Assembly: GCA_028697725.1 (NCBI GenBank)
Contig: JAQVEG010000018.1
Coordinates: 1 to 47,272 of the forward strand
Direction of reading: 5' to 3'
Length of the DNA stretch: 47,272 bases
Source: Anaerostipes sp.
GTDB taxonomy: Bacteria > Bacillota > Clostridia > Lachnospirales > Lachnospiraceae
Position numbers and translations under genes: made by a program. Below are positions 24,161-33,727 of the stretch, piece by piece. Each line of letters starts with the position of its first letter. Position 1 is the stretch's first letter. The notes beneath the pieces were generated by a model. It did no database searches, had not been told where the DNA came from, and worked only from the letters and a program-made list of their open reading frames with translations.

Positions 24161-26233
24161 CTATTTTTTCTTGTGATTGTTTGGAAATTCCAAGCTAAAC
24201 ACGGTACGTCCATCCTGCACTTCCATAATTAAATCTGCTTCAAAATACATATTTTTCTTTGCTGAATAAAGGTCTTTCACATTGACTCTTCCATTCTTTA
24301 ACAGTTGTGCTGCCATCTTAAGATCAATCTTTTTCTCCATACGTTCTAGATAACGATTTTCTTTCCACAATGCGAAGCTGCAGTCTCTGTTGGAGCAATA
24401 GAAATTCTTTTTCCCCTCATACATCAAACTTCCACATACAGGACATGTTCCAACGCTATCTTTTTGCTGGAATCGATGACTCTCTTCTCCTGAGATTTCC
24501 TTGCAACTATCAATAATCTTTAAGACTAAGGACTGGATTCCATCCATGAAATCCTTTGGGTTTCTTTTGCCTTGTTCTATTTCTAGCAACTGGTTCTCCC
24601 ATTCTGCTGTCATAGATGCAGATTTTAAGTAATCCGGCAACACTTCCACCAAAGACTTTCCATTCTCTGTAGGTACGATTTGTTTCCCTTTTCTAGATGC
24701 ATACCCGCCGTAAACCAGTTTTTCAATGATATTTGCTCTGGTTGCAGGTGTTCCTAGCCCTTTCTTCTCTGTATCCTCATCGAATTCCTTATTCCCAGCC
24801 GTTTCCATCGCAGATAACAATGTATCTTCGCTATATGGTTTCGGTGGTGTGGTGTAATGCTCACTAATCTTTGATTGAACATCGGAAAATGACTGATTCT
24901 GCTGAACATCTGGGAGTAATTTGCTATCTTCCTTCTGCTTTTCAGCATTTAATAGTTCTTCATACTCCTTCCACCCGGCATCCTTTTCCACCTTTCCTTT
25001 TGCCTGAAATTCTTCTCCGGCACATTGCACTTTTACAATGGTTTCTTCGTAAATATAAGGTGTGCCTACAGCTTCTATCAGCCTCATACCAACAAGGCTT
25101 AATAGTTTCTTTTCCTCATTGTTCAGATTCATCTGCTTTGCCTTTGTCACTTCCAACGTCGGGATAATCGCATGATGATCTGATACCTTCTTGGAATTTA
25201 ATACCTGATTCACCTTTGGATCCACGGGTTCTGCAAATGGATTATCCAATCCAAGTTCTGGTTTGATCACTTCGATTACTTGCTGACAACTTTCTTCCAT
25301 ATCATCTGTAAGATACTGACTATCCGTTCTTGGATATGTAATCAGCTTTTTCTCATACAGGCTCTGTGCTGCATTCAAGGTCTGTTTTGCTGTCATCCCA
25401 TAGTATCGGTTTGCCTCTCTCTGCAGAGTTGTCAGATCGTACAGTTTCGGCGGATTGATACGCTTCTCTGTTTTGTCTACAGATGTAATGATTGCTGTTG
25501 CACCTTCACATGCTTCTGCAATACCTCTCGCTACGTCTTCCTCCAAGATTTTCTGCTTTATCACCTGCAGGTCATCTAAATCTAACGTCACATTGAAATA
25601 CTTCTGCTTCTGAAATCCATCAATCTGATTGGTACGTTCTACCAACATTGATAACGTTGGTGTCTGTACACGCCCCACTGTCAGTTTCTTGAAATATTTG
25701 GTGGTAAATGCTCTCGTAGCATTCATTCCAATCAACCAGTCAGCCTGTGCTCTACACACCGAAGCATCCGCAAGATTCTGATACTCTGATGCATCTTTCA
25801 GTTGCTGGAACCCTCTTTGGATGGCTGCATCCTCCATAGAACTAATCCACAATCTCTTTACCGGCAGTCTGCTTTCAGATAAGTCATAGACACGTTTAAA
25901 GATCAGTTCACCCTCTCGCCCAGCATCACATGCATTGACCACATACTCTAAGTCCTCTCGGTTCAAAAGCCGCTTCAACACTTGATACTGGTCTTTTTTA
26001 TCCTTTGCCACTGCTAGTTTCCATGCAGTTGGAAAGATTGGCAAATCCTCAAAGTTCCAGTTCTTAAAATGCTCTCCATATCCTTCTGGTCCGATGTATT
26101 CTGCAAGATGTCCAAGACACCAACTGACAGTGCATTCCTTTCCTTCCAGATATCCATTTTCTTTTTTGTATGCTCCAATCACTTTTGCAATGGATTGTGA
26201 TACGCTTGGTTTTTCTGCTATTACTAAATACAT
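24161..26233 (-). CDS. topB: DNA topoisomerase III (type IA)
   Basis: 690 aa. N-terminal TOPRIM domain (MYLVIAEKPSVSQSIAKVIG; NACDAGREGELIF), the catalytic tyrosine motif LITYPRTDSQYL near 295-306, a GLGTPATRANIIEKL segment, and a C-terminal zinc finger (CPVCGSLMYEGKKNFYCSNR). It cuts one strand and passes another through, resolving DNA joined during conjugative replication. TopB is a standard component of Tn1549/CTn-type elements. The start has GGAGGTGAA. Upstream is the DUF4366 gene, downstream the DUF5688 gene. Confidence 0.95.
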   Translation of the reverse strand: MYLVIAEKPSVSQSIAKVIGAYKKENGYLEGKECTVSWCLGHLAEYIGPEGYGEHFKNWNFEDLPIFPTAWKLAVAKDKKDQYQVLKRLLNREDLEYVVNACDAGREGELIFKRVYDLSESRLPVKRLWISSMEDAAIQRGFQQLKDASEYQNLADASVCRAQADWLIGMNATRAFTTKYFKKLTVGRVQTPTLSMLVERTNQIDGFQKQKYFNVTLDLDDLQVIKQKILEEDVARGIAEACEGATAIITSVDKTEKRINPPKLYDLTTLQREANRYYGMTAKQTLNAAQSLYEKKLITYPRTDSQYLTDDMEESCQQVIEVIKPELGLDNPFAEPVDPKVNQVLNSKKVSDHHAIIPTLEVTKAKQMNLNNEEKKLLSLVGMRLIEAVGTPYIYEETIVKVQCAGEEFQAKGKVEKDAGWKEYEELLNAEKQKEDSKLLPDVQQNQSFSDVQSKISEHYTTPPKPYSEDTLLSAMETAGNKEFDEDTEKKGLGTPATRANIIEKLVYGGYASRKGKQIVPTENGKSLVEVLPDYLKSASMTAEWENQLLEIEQGKRNPKDFMDGIQSLVLKIIDSCKEISGEESHRFQQKDSVGTCPVCGSLMYEGKKNFYCSNRDCSFALWKENRYLERMEKKIDLKMAAQLLKNGRVNVKDLYSAKKNMYFEADLIMEVQDGRTVFSLEFPNNHKKK

Positions 26234-26257
26234 AATTTCACCTCCACTAATAGTAAA

Positions 26258-26284
26258 GGAGAGACGACTTATGGTCGCCTCTCC
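26258..26284 (-). terminator. Intercistronic hairpin between DUF4366 and topB
   Basis: On the minus strand an 11-bp stem (GGAGAGGCGAC paired with GTCGTCTCTCC, one G-U) has a 5-base loop followed by TTTACTATT. The U tract is short, so it may be a weak terminator or an mRNA-stabilising hairpin. Confidence 0.5.
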
Positions 26285-26294
26285 CTAGAAATCT

Positions 26295-27026
26295 CTATTC
26301 TTCTGTTTCCTCAGAATTTCTTTCTTCTGGCTTATCTTCGTTTACGGTTTCTAATCCATCACTGATTTCCATATTCTCATCTTCGTAATCTTCTTCCTCT
26401 TTCTTAGGCTTGTAGATCTTAAAGTAGTAGTAACCAGCTAATCCACAAAGTGCGATTGCAAGAATTGCAATGAGTGCTCCTTTATTCGTATTTGTCTTTG
26501 GTGCTTCCTCTTCTGGCAATGTTTCTGCGACTGCAGGGGTTGTAGTCGGTTGTTCGTCTAACACCACCGATGTTTCTCCCGTGATACCAGTGGATCCTTC
26601 CTCTAAAAATTCCTGCAGATCATTTTCATCAATATTAGAGAGCATATACACATTCTCCTGATTGGTTGCACGATCAATAATCACATAAAAGGTATTATTG
26701 TTCTCAGTGCGAATGGTTAAAAATTCTTTACTGGATCCATCTGTTACATCATCCAATACTTCGGCATTCCCCGGTACAGAAAATGCATCTCCTGCAGCGT
26801 CTTCTTGCGAAGCTTCCGTCTCTGTCTCCGCTGTTGTCGCAGCCTCCGCTTCTGCAGTTGCAGGATTTTCTGTTACAACTGGTGTTGCATCCTCTGTAGT
26901 TGCCTCTGTTTGTGTATCTTCCGGCGGAGATGCCTGTGCAAATGCAGTGGTGCTCATTCCCATCATCATCGTTCCGGCAAGTATCACCATTGCCATCTTT
27001 TTACTAAATCCCTTTTTGTTCATCAT
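26295..27026 (-). CDS. DUF4366 family surface protein
   Basis: 243 aa from the ATG at 27024-27026, with GTGAGGA upstream. It has a signal peptide (MAMVILAGTMMMGMSTTAFA), a Thr/Glu/Ala-rich stalk, and a folded domain (EFLTIRTENNNTFYVIIDRA, NVYMLSNIDENDLQEFL). A single membrane helix (GALIAILAIALCGLAGYYYF near 190-210) is followed by an acidic cytosolic tail. This is the usual DUF4366 layout in Gram-positive conjugative elements. It is thought to be a membrane part of the transfer apparatus, exact role unknown. It overlaps the DUF4315 gene by 23 bp. Confidence 0.85.
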   Translation of the reverse strand: MMNKKGFSKKMAMVILAGTMMMGMSTTAFAQASPPEDTQTEATTEDATPVVTENPATAEAEAATTAETETEASQEDAAGDAFSVPGNAEVLDDVTDGSSKEFLTIRTENNNTFYVIIDRATNQENVYMLSNIDENDLQEFLEEGSTGITGETSVVLDEQPTTTPAVAETLPEEEAPKTNTNKGALIAILAIALCGLAGYYYFKIYKPKKEEEDYEDENMEISDGLETVNEDKPEERNSEETEE

Positions 27027-27327
27027 CGCTATTTTCCTCACTTTCTTCCTTTTCTTCCATTAATTCTTTCTGAAACGTAAAAGAACCATCCTCTTTATCA
27101 GATTCCGGTTCTTCCACTTGTAATGTTAAAGTTCCATCCTGGATTTTCTCCAACATTTCCACTAATTCCTTATTGTTTAATTTCATTCCTCGAATACTTT
27201 TAATGATTTCCTCATTCTCAACCTCTTTTAAGGCACATCGAATCCCTTTCAGGTATGCTTGAAGTTCAGAAATCTTTTTCTCTGTGCGAATGATTTCTTC
27301 ATTGTATTTCTTAATCTTCCGATTCAC
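27004..27327 (-). CDS. DUF4315 family ICE protein
   Basis: 107 aa if it starts at the GTG at 27325-27327 (VNRKIKKYNEEIIRTEKKIS), which has AAAGGAGGC 8 bp upstream. A longer ATG start at 27423 would overlap the hydrolase gene and adds nothing family-like. Residues 5-45 are coiled coil, followed by the DUF4315 core EIIKSIRGMKLNNKELVEML and a charged tail. It is always found between NlpC/P60 and DUF4366 genes in these elements. Function unknown. Confidence 0.8.
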   Translation of the reverse strand: MNRKIKKYNEEIIRTEKKISELQAYLKGIRCALKEVENEEIIKSIRGMKLNNKELVEMLEKIQDGTLTLQVEEPESDKEDGSFTFQKELMEEKEESEENSDDEQKGI

Positions 27328-27343
27328 TTTTCTTGCCTCCTTT

Positions 27344-29632
27344 CTATGGCAGTCTTCCAAATCCAAGGAAATGTTGCTGCCAATATGCTGACTCAGTGCT
27401 TGCGTATTGAATTGGATTTCCACAATGTATCATCATTCCATTCCCCACATAGATTCCTACATGACTGGCTCCACTCGTTGGATAAGTATTCTGGAAGAAT
27501 ATCAAATCTCCCGGTTTTGCCTGTGATGGTGACACCTGTGCACAACATCCTCGAAGTCCCTCTGCTGTCTGCCTCCCTACATTCCATCCGTTTCCGCAAT
27601 TATTAATTACCCAGGACACAAATCCAGAACAATCGAAACTTGTACTTGGTGAAGCTCCACCCCATACATAAGGGTATCCAAGATACTTCTCTGCTTCATG
27701 GATCATCTTCGCAAATTTTTCATCTGATAATGCTTCAGATGGAATCTGATATCCATAGCCACCGTTTCCAGCATTCGCATAGCTATTCTGATCAAACAGA
27801 TAGTCTCTGTTTCCAAGCGTAATGTTTAGTCCATCGTAGATGGTCTTCTGCTCCTCATTCAAATTCGCATTTGCATAGGCATCAAAGCCTTGATTAATCA
27901 GACTCACATAAAAAATTTTCTGGTTACTTGTGTTTGTTACTTCAACGGTCTGGCTACCATTATCATCGGCAATATAGGCTTCCCAGGTCTTATGCCCATG
28001 TGCACTCGCCGCAGCATGACTATCGTAATAAACATCAAAAGCCACTCCATATCTGGCAAAGTTTCCGGTATCTTCTACTGTATACTCTACGCCATTCATG
28101 ACCACTTTTGTTCCCATTGGAACTACCGGATTACTTGCGTCTACTGCGATAGTATGGTTTCCTTGTGGCATCGCTCCACTGGCAGTTGCTCCACCGGCCC
28201 ACTGACCGCAACAGATACTGCAGTTACAATATCCACTGGTTACTACGTTTCCTAATGACTCTCCAACACGAACAGTCTTTGTTTCTGTGACTGTCTCTGT
28301 TTTCCCTTCTGTTTCCAAGGTATACTGTGCATCAAAAATCGCCTGTATTTCATTTACGACTTGAGCATAGGTAAATCCCCCATACTTCGCAGTGAAATAG
28401 GAAATGAGATGATATGGATTATGCGTAATCTCATCAACCTGATACTGATAAGAATCATATCCCGGATGTGTTGACTCCATATTGTTTATTTGTGCATTCA
28501 AGGCATCTTCTAACGCCTGATATGCATTTTCTGTGGCATGAATGTCATCATCGGTACTTGCATAAGTTGTCATCCCAACTAAGGAGCCACCCCCTTGTAT
28601 AGAGGCAGCGCAACTAGATACAGAAACAGCCACCACCATAAACAGCAAAGCAAAAATTCCAAATCCTGCAAACAATGCTCTATTCCGTTTAAAAATCTCT
28701 TTCGCTACTCGAATACCCTTTGCGGTAATGGTCTCTGTGCTTTTCACTGCTCCTGCAGCTGCTTTTGCTTCTGATCCACCCTTTGCTGCAGCATACGCTT
28801 CTTTTACTCGTTTCTTTTGCCAGAAATGTTTGAGTGTAGCCTTTTTCTCCTGCTCTTTTTTGAGTGCATCTTTTATAACACCAGTTCCTGCATCCTCTGT
28901 TTCCATAGAAAACTTAAGTTTCCCAGAAGTTTTTTCTGTTCCTTTTGATTTCACCATACGTCCGGATGTCCGATTATTTCTTGCCTGGGTTTCTCTAAGG
29001 CTTTTTGTCGCCTGTTCCATTGCGATTTCGCTTGCATGAGCGGCCTCCACAGACGCATTGTCATCTTCGGCTTCATACAACTTTTTGTGTGCATATCCCG
29101 ATGCAGCCATTGTTGCTCCGGTCATGGTCTTTTTCCCAATACCCATACCAGCATTTTTCACCATCTGTGTTCCTTCATCATCAAATGACAATTTAGAGGC
29201 TTTCTTCTGCTCTTTTGTAACTCTGCTCTGAGCCTGTTTCTTTTTGACTGTATCCTTATACTGGGATAAATCTTCCTCTGGAATCTCTGCAGAATCTCGC
29301 AATTTTTCTCTGGTAGCTTTTTTCTGATATTGCCGCAACTGCTTCGATTTTAAACCTGCAGCCTTTGCACCTGCATGTGAGATTTTTTCAACGGACACCT
29401 CTTCTGCCATATCAGGATCTCCCTCTTCATGTAAAGGAGCCGCCCTGGTGGACGGCTCGTGAAGTGGATCCTTTGTTACTGAATCCTGATATTTCTTATT
29501 CTTTTTTGATATTTCCTGCTTTTTGGGACTGATGTTTGTTCTCAACCCATCTCGCAGATTTTCTTCGGTCAAACCATCTCTGGTCATTTTTTTGACCACT
29601 TTATCTTTTCCGGTATATTCTTTTCCGGCCAC
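27344..29632 (-). CDS. Conjugation cell-wall hydrolase: membrane protein with 3D and NlpC/P60 domains
   Basis: 762 aa from a GTG start with AAAGAGGTGA upstream. The first 300 residues are basic, charged and cytosolic. A membrane helix (FAGFGIFALLFMVVAVSVSS near 330-350) follows. Outside the cell there is a 3D domain (GYCNCSICCG, GTKVVMNGVEYTVEDTGNFA) and a C-terminal NlpC/P60 peptidase with catalytic Cys in SFDCSGFVSW and His in GASHVGIYVG. It is a VirB1-like muralytic enzyme that locally opens peptidoglycan so the transfer channel can pass. It lies between VirB4 and DUF4315, the standard order. Confidence 0.9.
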   Translation of the reverse strand: MAGKEYTGKDKVVKKMTRDGLTEENLRDGLRTNISPKKQEISKKNKKYQDSVTKDPLHEPSTRAAPLHEEGDPDMAEEVSVEKISHAGAKAAGLKSKQLRQYQKKATREKLRDSAEIPEEDLSQYKDTVKKKQAQSRVTKEQKKASKLSFDDEGTQMVKNAGMGIGKKTMTGATMAASGYAHKKLYEAEDDNASVEAAHASEIAMEQATKSLRETQARNNRTSGRMVKSKGTEKTSGKLKFSMETEDAGTGVIKDALKKEQEKKATLKHFWQKKRVKEAYAAAKGGSEAKAAAGAVKSTETITAKGIRVAKEIFKRNRALFAGFGIFALLFMVVAVSVSSCAASIQGGGSLVGMTTYASTDDDIHATENAYQALEDALNAQINNMESTHPGYDSYQYQVDEITHNPYHLISYFTAKYGGFTYAQVVNEIQAIFDAQYTLETEGKTETVTETKTVRVGESLGNVVTSGYCNCSICCGQWAGGATASGAMPQGNHTIAVDASNPVVPMGTKVVMNGVEYTVEDTGNFARYGVAFDVYYDSHAAASAHGHKTWEAYIADDNGSQTVEVTNTSNQKIFYVSLINQGFDAYANANLNEEQKTIYDGLNITLGNRDYLFDQNSYANAGNGGYGYQIPSEALSDEKFAKMIHEAEKYLGYPYVWGGASPSTSFDCSGFVSWVINNCGNGWNVGRQTAEGLRGCCAQVSPSQAKPGDLIFFQNTYPTSGASHVGIYVGNGMMIHCGNPIQYASTESAYWQQHFLGFGRLP

Positions 29633-29657
29633 TCCTTTTCACCTCTTTCTCTTTTGC

Positions 29658-29685
29658 ATAATGGTTGCTGTCCCTCAACCATTAT
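29658..29685. other. Intercistronic inverted repeat between virB4 and the hydrolase gene
   Basis: A perfect 10-bp inverted repeat (ATAATGGTTG / CAACCATTAT) with an 8-base loop. On the transcribed minus strand no U run follows, so it is more likely an mRNA-stability or processing hairpin than a terminator. Confidence 0.55.
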
Positions 29686-29688
29686 TTC

Positions 29689-32103
29689 TTATGCTTCTTT
29701 CTCTAACTGCTTACGTTCTTCAATCTCCGAAGGTTTTGTAGTCATAAGCTTATAGAGTTTCAAACTCTTATCGAACTTATCTTTAAACGGAATAATTGTG
29801 CTTCCATAAAAGACCAATCCTTCACCTTCTCCACTGTTTGTCACATATGACAACTGATATGGAGAAATGTTTAACTGCTTCGCAAGAATCTGACGATCCC
29901 CTGCAGCCTGATTGAGCATGAGAATAAAGTCACTGTTTTCAAAGATGTTCTCAATCTCTCTCGATGCCAATAAATCTTTAATATTCTGCGTGATTCCAGT
30001 TGGGATTCCACCCCATTTTCTAAATCTCTTCCAGATTTCTACACTATAAGCTGCAGTCTGTTCTTCTTTTAGAAGTAGATGGAACTCATCGATGTAGTAT
30101 CTGGTTGATTTATGCTCCGAGCGATTAATGGTCACTCTGTTCCAAACCTGATCCTGAATGATTAGCATCCCAAGTTTTTTCAGCTGTTTCCCGAGATCTT
30201 TGATATCAAAGCATATAATACGATTATCTAACTCTACGTTGGTCTGATGATTAAACACCTTCAAAGAACCATTTACATAGATTTCAAGTGCTGTTGCTAT
30301 ACGCTGTGCCTGGGTTTCTTCCTGCTTTCTTAAGCATTCATACAGATCCCCAAGTATGGGCATATTCTCTGGAATTGGATTTTCAAAATACTTCTGATAT
30401 ACCAAAGGCAGACACCGGTCAATAACTGATCTTTCTTCTGCTTCGATTCCATTTCGAGACCCCATAATCAATTCGCAAAGAGATAAAACAAAATCACTCT
30501 TTACGCCCAATGGGTTATCATCATCAGAATAGTTCATGTTGATATCCAGTGGATTGATGTAATCCTTACTGGTTGGTGAAATATGAATCACCTGACCGCC
30601 AAGTGCATGTACCAACGGATAGTACTCTCCCTCTGGATCACCAACGATAATGTCATCATTGGTCACGAAGAATACATTAGATATCTCTCGCTTTGCTGCA
30701 AAAGATTTTCCAGATCCCGGCGTACCTAAAATCAATCCATTTGGATTCTTCAATTTCTTTCGATCTACCATAATCAAGTTATTGCTCATTGCATTGAGAC
30801 CATAGTAGATAGACTCTCCCGGCATGAATAACTCCTGTGTCGTAAAAGGCACAAAGATTGCTGTCGAAGTTGTTGTGAGTGCTCTCTTAATCGGAACATG
30901 GTTTACACCTAACGGAATCGAACTCATGAGTCCTTCTTCCTGCAGGTAGTCCAGTCTTCGAAGCACACAGTTATACTTCTGTGCAATCCCGGCTGTCTGA
31001 AATACCGCATTCTCTAAATCTTGTTTGGAATTAGCGGTATTTAAAAAGAGCGCAGTCACAAGGAACATACGCTCATTTCGTGACTGTAAGTCTTCAAGTA
31101 ATCGCTTTGCCTCTCCACCATAGGTATTTAAGTCGGATGGAATGATATCCATGTCATACCCACTTCTTACAGCCTTTTTCTGTTCTTCAATTTTCATACG
31201 GTTAATGTCTGTAACCTTACTTTTCACTAACTTAATTGCCTTCATCTGATCAACTGACTGTACATGCAGATTGACCATCAGATTTTTATCAATATCTAAG
31301 AACTCTGCCAGCATTTTATCTGTAAGTTCCGGTGCTAAGATCTGCAAGTAGGATACCGCTCCAAAGGTATTTCCCATTTTGAAGTCTTTCCCATTCTTAA
31401 ATACAAAGCTGGTCGGAGCTACATAATCCTTAGTACCAAGACCGGTACGAAGAATCTGATCATAATCAAACTGGAACGGTGTCTGCACATCTGGATTAAA
31501 TGTTTCGTAGAGAATCTGTAATCGTTCTACACCATTCAGTGGATATGCCATAACGCCCAACACCTTAAAATTGTTCAAGATATCTGTCTCGATACGTTCC
31601 AACTTAGGTCTGGCTTCATTGATATTCTCGGCATCAATAGAAAATGTAATAAACTTTGATTTCACCAGGCCATTGTTTCCTTTTGCCAACTGGTTCTTTA
31701 ACATCTGTGCATACTCCATACGCACATCATCAAACTGATCATGTTGGGGATGAATGCGAATCACATTTTCAAATTCTGCCATGCTGCTCTTGTGATTGAT
31801 AAAAGACAGCTGGAATCTGATGCTGCTGTCAAAGTAATTGAGAAAATCACACCAATTCTCGAAAATAGCATTCTTATCCTCATTCTGTGCTAACTGATAG
31901 TTGATATCATAAAAGCGAATAGTCTTGGAGTATGCTCTTCCTTCTACTCTACAGATTCCATCTCTTCCCATCTCTCGATAAGCAATGGATTTCTGAGCAG
32001 AAATCTTTTTCTCCTTTTTGGGTTCTTTCTTCTGGCTCTGCTTTTTTACTTTCTTTTTGCTTGTTTCCTTCGGTTCTTTCTTCTTATTTTTTCTTCCGAA
32101 CAC
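29689..32103 (-). CDS. virB4: VirB4/TraE type IV secretion ATPase
   Basis: 804 aa from a GTG start with GGGAGGAAC upstream, overlapping PrgI by 20 bp. A basic N-terminus is followed by the VirB4 N-domain. The ATPase domain has Walker A LGTPGSGKSFAAKR near 460-473 and Walker B RYYIDEFHLLL near 690. The later GGIPTGITQNIKDLLASREI segment is typical of VirB4/TraC. It is the main energy supplier for assembling the conjugation channel, working at the inner face of the membrane with PrgI and the VirB6-like protein encoded just upstream. Confidence 0.93.
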   Translation of the reverse strand: MFGRKNKKKEPKETSKKKVKKQSQKKEPKKEKKISAQKSIAYREMGRDGICRVEGRAYSKTIRFYDINYQLAQNEDKNAIFENWCDFLNYFDSSIRFQLSFINHKSSMAEFENVIRIHPQHDQFDDVRMEYAQMLKNQLAKGNNGLVKSKFITFSIDAENINEARPKLERIETDILNNFKVLGVMAYPLNGVERLQILYETFNPDVQTPFQFDYDQILRTGLGTKDYVAPTSFVFKNGKDFKMGNTFGAVSYLQILAPELTDKMLAEFLDIDKNLMVNLHVQSVDQMKAIKLVKSKVTDINRMKIEEQKKAVRSGYDMDIIPSDLNTYGGEAKRLLEDLQSRNERMFLVTALFLNTANSKQDLENAVFQTAGIAQKYNCVLRRLDYLQEEGLMSSIPLGVNHVPIKRALTTTSTAIFVPFTTQELFMPGESIYYGLNAMSNNLIMVDRKKLKNPNGLILGTPGSGKSFAAKREISNVFFVTNDDIIVGDPEGEYYPLVHALGGQVIHISPTSKDYINPLDINMNYSDDDNPLGVKSDFVLSLCELIMGSRNGIEAEERSVIDRCLPLVYQKYFENPIPENMPILGDLYECLRKQEETQAQRIATALEIYVNGSLKVFNHQTNVELDNRIICFDIKDLGKQLKKLGMLIIQDQVWNRVTINRSEHKSTRYYIDEFHLLLKEEQTAAYSVEIWKRFRKWGGIPTGITQNIKDLLASREIENIFENSDFILMLNQAAGDRQILAKQLNISPYQLSYVTNSGEGEGLVFYGSTIIPFKDKFDKSLKLYKLMTTKPSEIEERKQLEKEA

Positions 32104-32464
32104 TTGCAGTTCCTCCCTTCTTTACAGGTTGAACCGATTCCTTCTTCGGATCCTGCTCATATAAATTATCTGTTTCAAATCTACGAATGTCTGGTTTCAG
32201 GAATTTTACAGTGATGATATTCATCAAAACCTGTTCCAGATGCATCCCATCTTTCTCATACATTGCAAACATAAATGCCGGAAGCATCAAAAGTACCATG
32301 ATTGTTGCTGAATTACTGGTTCCAAGTACATTCCTTGTCAGGAAATAAAATGGAAGTCCAATTGCCGCTGCAATCCCAATACAAATCATCTGACGCTTCG
32401 TCAAATTGAATGCGACTTTATTTTTTACTTTTGTCAAATCCTTTGGGACACTGACATATGCCAT
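32084..32464 (-). CDS. PrgI family type IV secretion membrane protein
   Basis: 126 aa with two adjacent membrane segments (residues 27-45 and 50-70: MICIGIAAAIGLPFYFLTRN, ATIMVLLMLPAFMFAMYEKD). The opening YVSVPKDLTKVKNKVAFNLT is typical of PrgI (VirB3-like) proteins. It usually precedes or is fused to VirB4 and anchors it to the membrane. The 3' end overlaps the virB4 start. Confidence 0.88.
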   Translation of the reverse strand: MAYVSVPKDLTKVKNKVAFNLTKRQMICIGIAAAIGLPFYFLTRNVLGTSNSATIMVLLMLPAFMFAMYEKDGMHLEQVLMNIITVKFLKPDIRRFETDNLYEQDPKKESVQPVKKGGTASVRKKK

Positions 32465-32479
32465 AACTTTCTCTCCCTT

Positions 32480-33352
32480 CTAATGTGCGTTAAATATTGA
32501 CTTACTGAGTGCACTTGTCTTAAATAAACTGAAACACAAGATTACGGTATAAGCCATCACGCCAAATAATGCGGAACTTAAATTGTCTGATACTGCGATA
32601 TTCGCTACTAGTACTGCATAGATTGCTACACAGACCATCATCAGAAATGCCTGGAATGCCAGAGCAAATAAGCCCCTTAAATAATTCGTACCGATCTGTC
32701 CCCATTCCCTATTGGACATGGTTGCAAATGGTATTGGTGCAACTGAAGTATAGAGGTAAATCTCTATCATACGACCGTATAAAATCACGGTAATAACGAC
32801 AGACATAATCTTCATACAGAAGCTGACGATCAGGGTTTCCAAGGCGATTACAACAAGCTCTCCCACTTCCATTGCTTCTAAAGTGGTGTCTAGGTTTGTA
32901 ATTATCGAATCAATGTTTAGTGCCGTATCTCCTCCTATGAGACCTGCAGCACTATTGACCACCGATTGAGCTACATCAAATATTGCCATTGTAATCGTAA
33001 AGGTATTACTTACCAGATACACAGCGATCCACATCTTCACAAAATATTTGAAGAACATCCATGTATCCATATCGTGCATATTGTTACGCTCAGTCAGCAT
33101 GCTGATGAGCTCATAACAAAGCACAAAGGTTATGATCATTCCCGCAATCGGCAAGATAACCGATGTAGACAGGTTTTGAATCATACTGAAAATACTGCCG
33201 TTCCACCCTTGTGGAGTCTGCCCTACCTGGCTCGCTATTTCTCCTGTTTTTTGATTTACATCTGTAAACATACGATCCAGGTTAGAGCTGATCATTCCTG
33301 TCAGAAGTTCCCTCATCCATTCTTCGATTGCGTCAAATATGCCATCGAACAT
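32480..33352 (-). CDS. VirB6/TrbL-like polytopic conjugation channel protein
   Basis: 290 aa with at least six predicted membrane helices (around 65-90, 100-130, 165-200, 210-225, 230-255, 260-280). The opening MFDGIFDAIEEWMRELLTGM is characteristic of the ICE TrbL/CD0411-like family. It probably forms the inner-membrane channel core. It starts after AGAAGGAGG and lies between Maff2 and PrgI. Confidence 0.85.
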   Translation of the reverse strand: MFDGIFDAIEEWMRELLTGMISSNLDRMFTDVNQKTGEIASQVGQTPQGWNGSIFSMIQNLSTSVILPIAGMIITFVLCYELISMLTERNNMHDMDTWMFFKYFVKMWIAVYLVSNTFTITMAIFDVAQSVVNSAAGLIGGDTALNIDSIITNLDTTLEAMEVGELVVIALETLIVSFCMKIMSVVITVILYGRMIEIYLYTSVAPIPFATMSNREWGQIGTNYLRGLFALAFQAFLMMVCVAIYAVLVANIAVSDNLSSALFGVMAYTVILCFSLFKTSALSKSIFNAH

Positions 33353-33370
33353 GATGAACCTCCTTCTCTA

Positions 33371-33583
33371 CTAAAATAAGCCACTAAGTAACGGAATCAG
33401 CTGAGTACCGATTAGGATAACGCCACCGCCACTCATCAGCTGTTTGATGCCCTGTGATTTAGCCCCCGGATTATCATTTCCGTATCCTTCCATCAGGTTA
33501 ATAACTCCCCATACACCAAGACCGGCTCCAATCGCTACGACCAGTGTCTGTAAAATTGTAATTGCTGAACTAAAAAATCCCAT
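33371..33583 (-). CDS. Maff2 family ICE membrane protein
   Basis: 70 aa with two hydrophobic segments (ITILQTLVVAIGAGLGVWGV; GGGVILIGTQLIPLLSGLF), matching the Maff2 family of Gram-positive conjugative elements. The size and two-helix hairpin resemble VirB2-type pilin-like subunits, but that role is inference. Strong AAAGGAGGAA site upstream. Confidence 0.88.
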   Translation of the reverse strand: MGFFSSAITILQTLVVAIGAGLGVWGVINLMEGYGNDNPGAKSQGIKQLMSGGGVILIGTQLIPLLSGLF

Positions 33584-33637
33584 TTTGTTTCCTCCTTTTA
33601 TTTGTGATTATTTGTTATTGTTTTCTAGGTTTCTTAT

Positions 33638-33670
33638 CTATCCGCTACATGGAGCGCGAATCCTTCTCAT
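33638..33670 (-). CDS. Candidate 10-residue leader peptide upstream of Maff2
   Basis: ATG at 33668-33670 with AGAGGTGAAGAG upstream encodes MRRIRAPCSG followed by TAG. It lies between the terminator after the coupling-protein gene and Maff2, about 55 bp before the Maff2 start. A well-placed ribosome site on such a short ORF suggests a regulatory leader or a translation-coupling device, but chance is possible. Confidence 0.35.
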   Translation of the reverse strand: MRRIRAPCSG

Positions 33671-33692
33671 TCTCTTCACCTCTTTTCCCTAT

Positions 33693-33723
33693 AAAAAAAG
33701 AACCGGATACTATGGTCCGATTC
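33693..33723 (-). terminator. Rho-independent terminator after virD4
   Basis: Minus-strand stem of 8 bp (GAATCGGA paired with TCCGGTTC, one G-U) is followed by seven U (33693-33699). It begins 4 bp after the coupling-protein stop. Maff2 and the rest of the channel genes follow without an obvious new promoter, so read-through control is likely. Confidence 0.85.
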
Positions 33724-33727
33724 GCTC

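Noticed and set aside
26698-27063. 121-codon plus-strand open frame with hydrophobic Ser/Ala/Val repeats
   Set aside because: Mirror of the Thr/Glu-rich stalk of the DUF4366 protein; no ribosome site.
27328-27423. ATG at 27423 as start of the DUF4315 protein
   Set aside because: The extension overlaps the NlpC/P60 gene and lacks a ribosome site, whereas the GTG at 27327 has AAAGGAGG.
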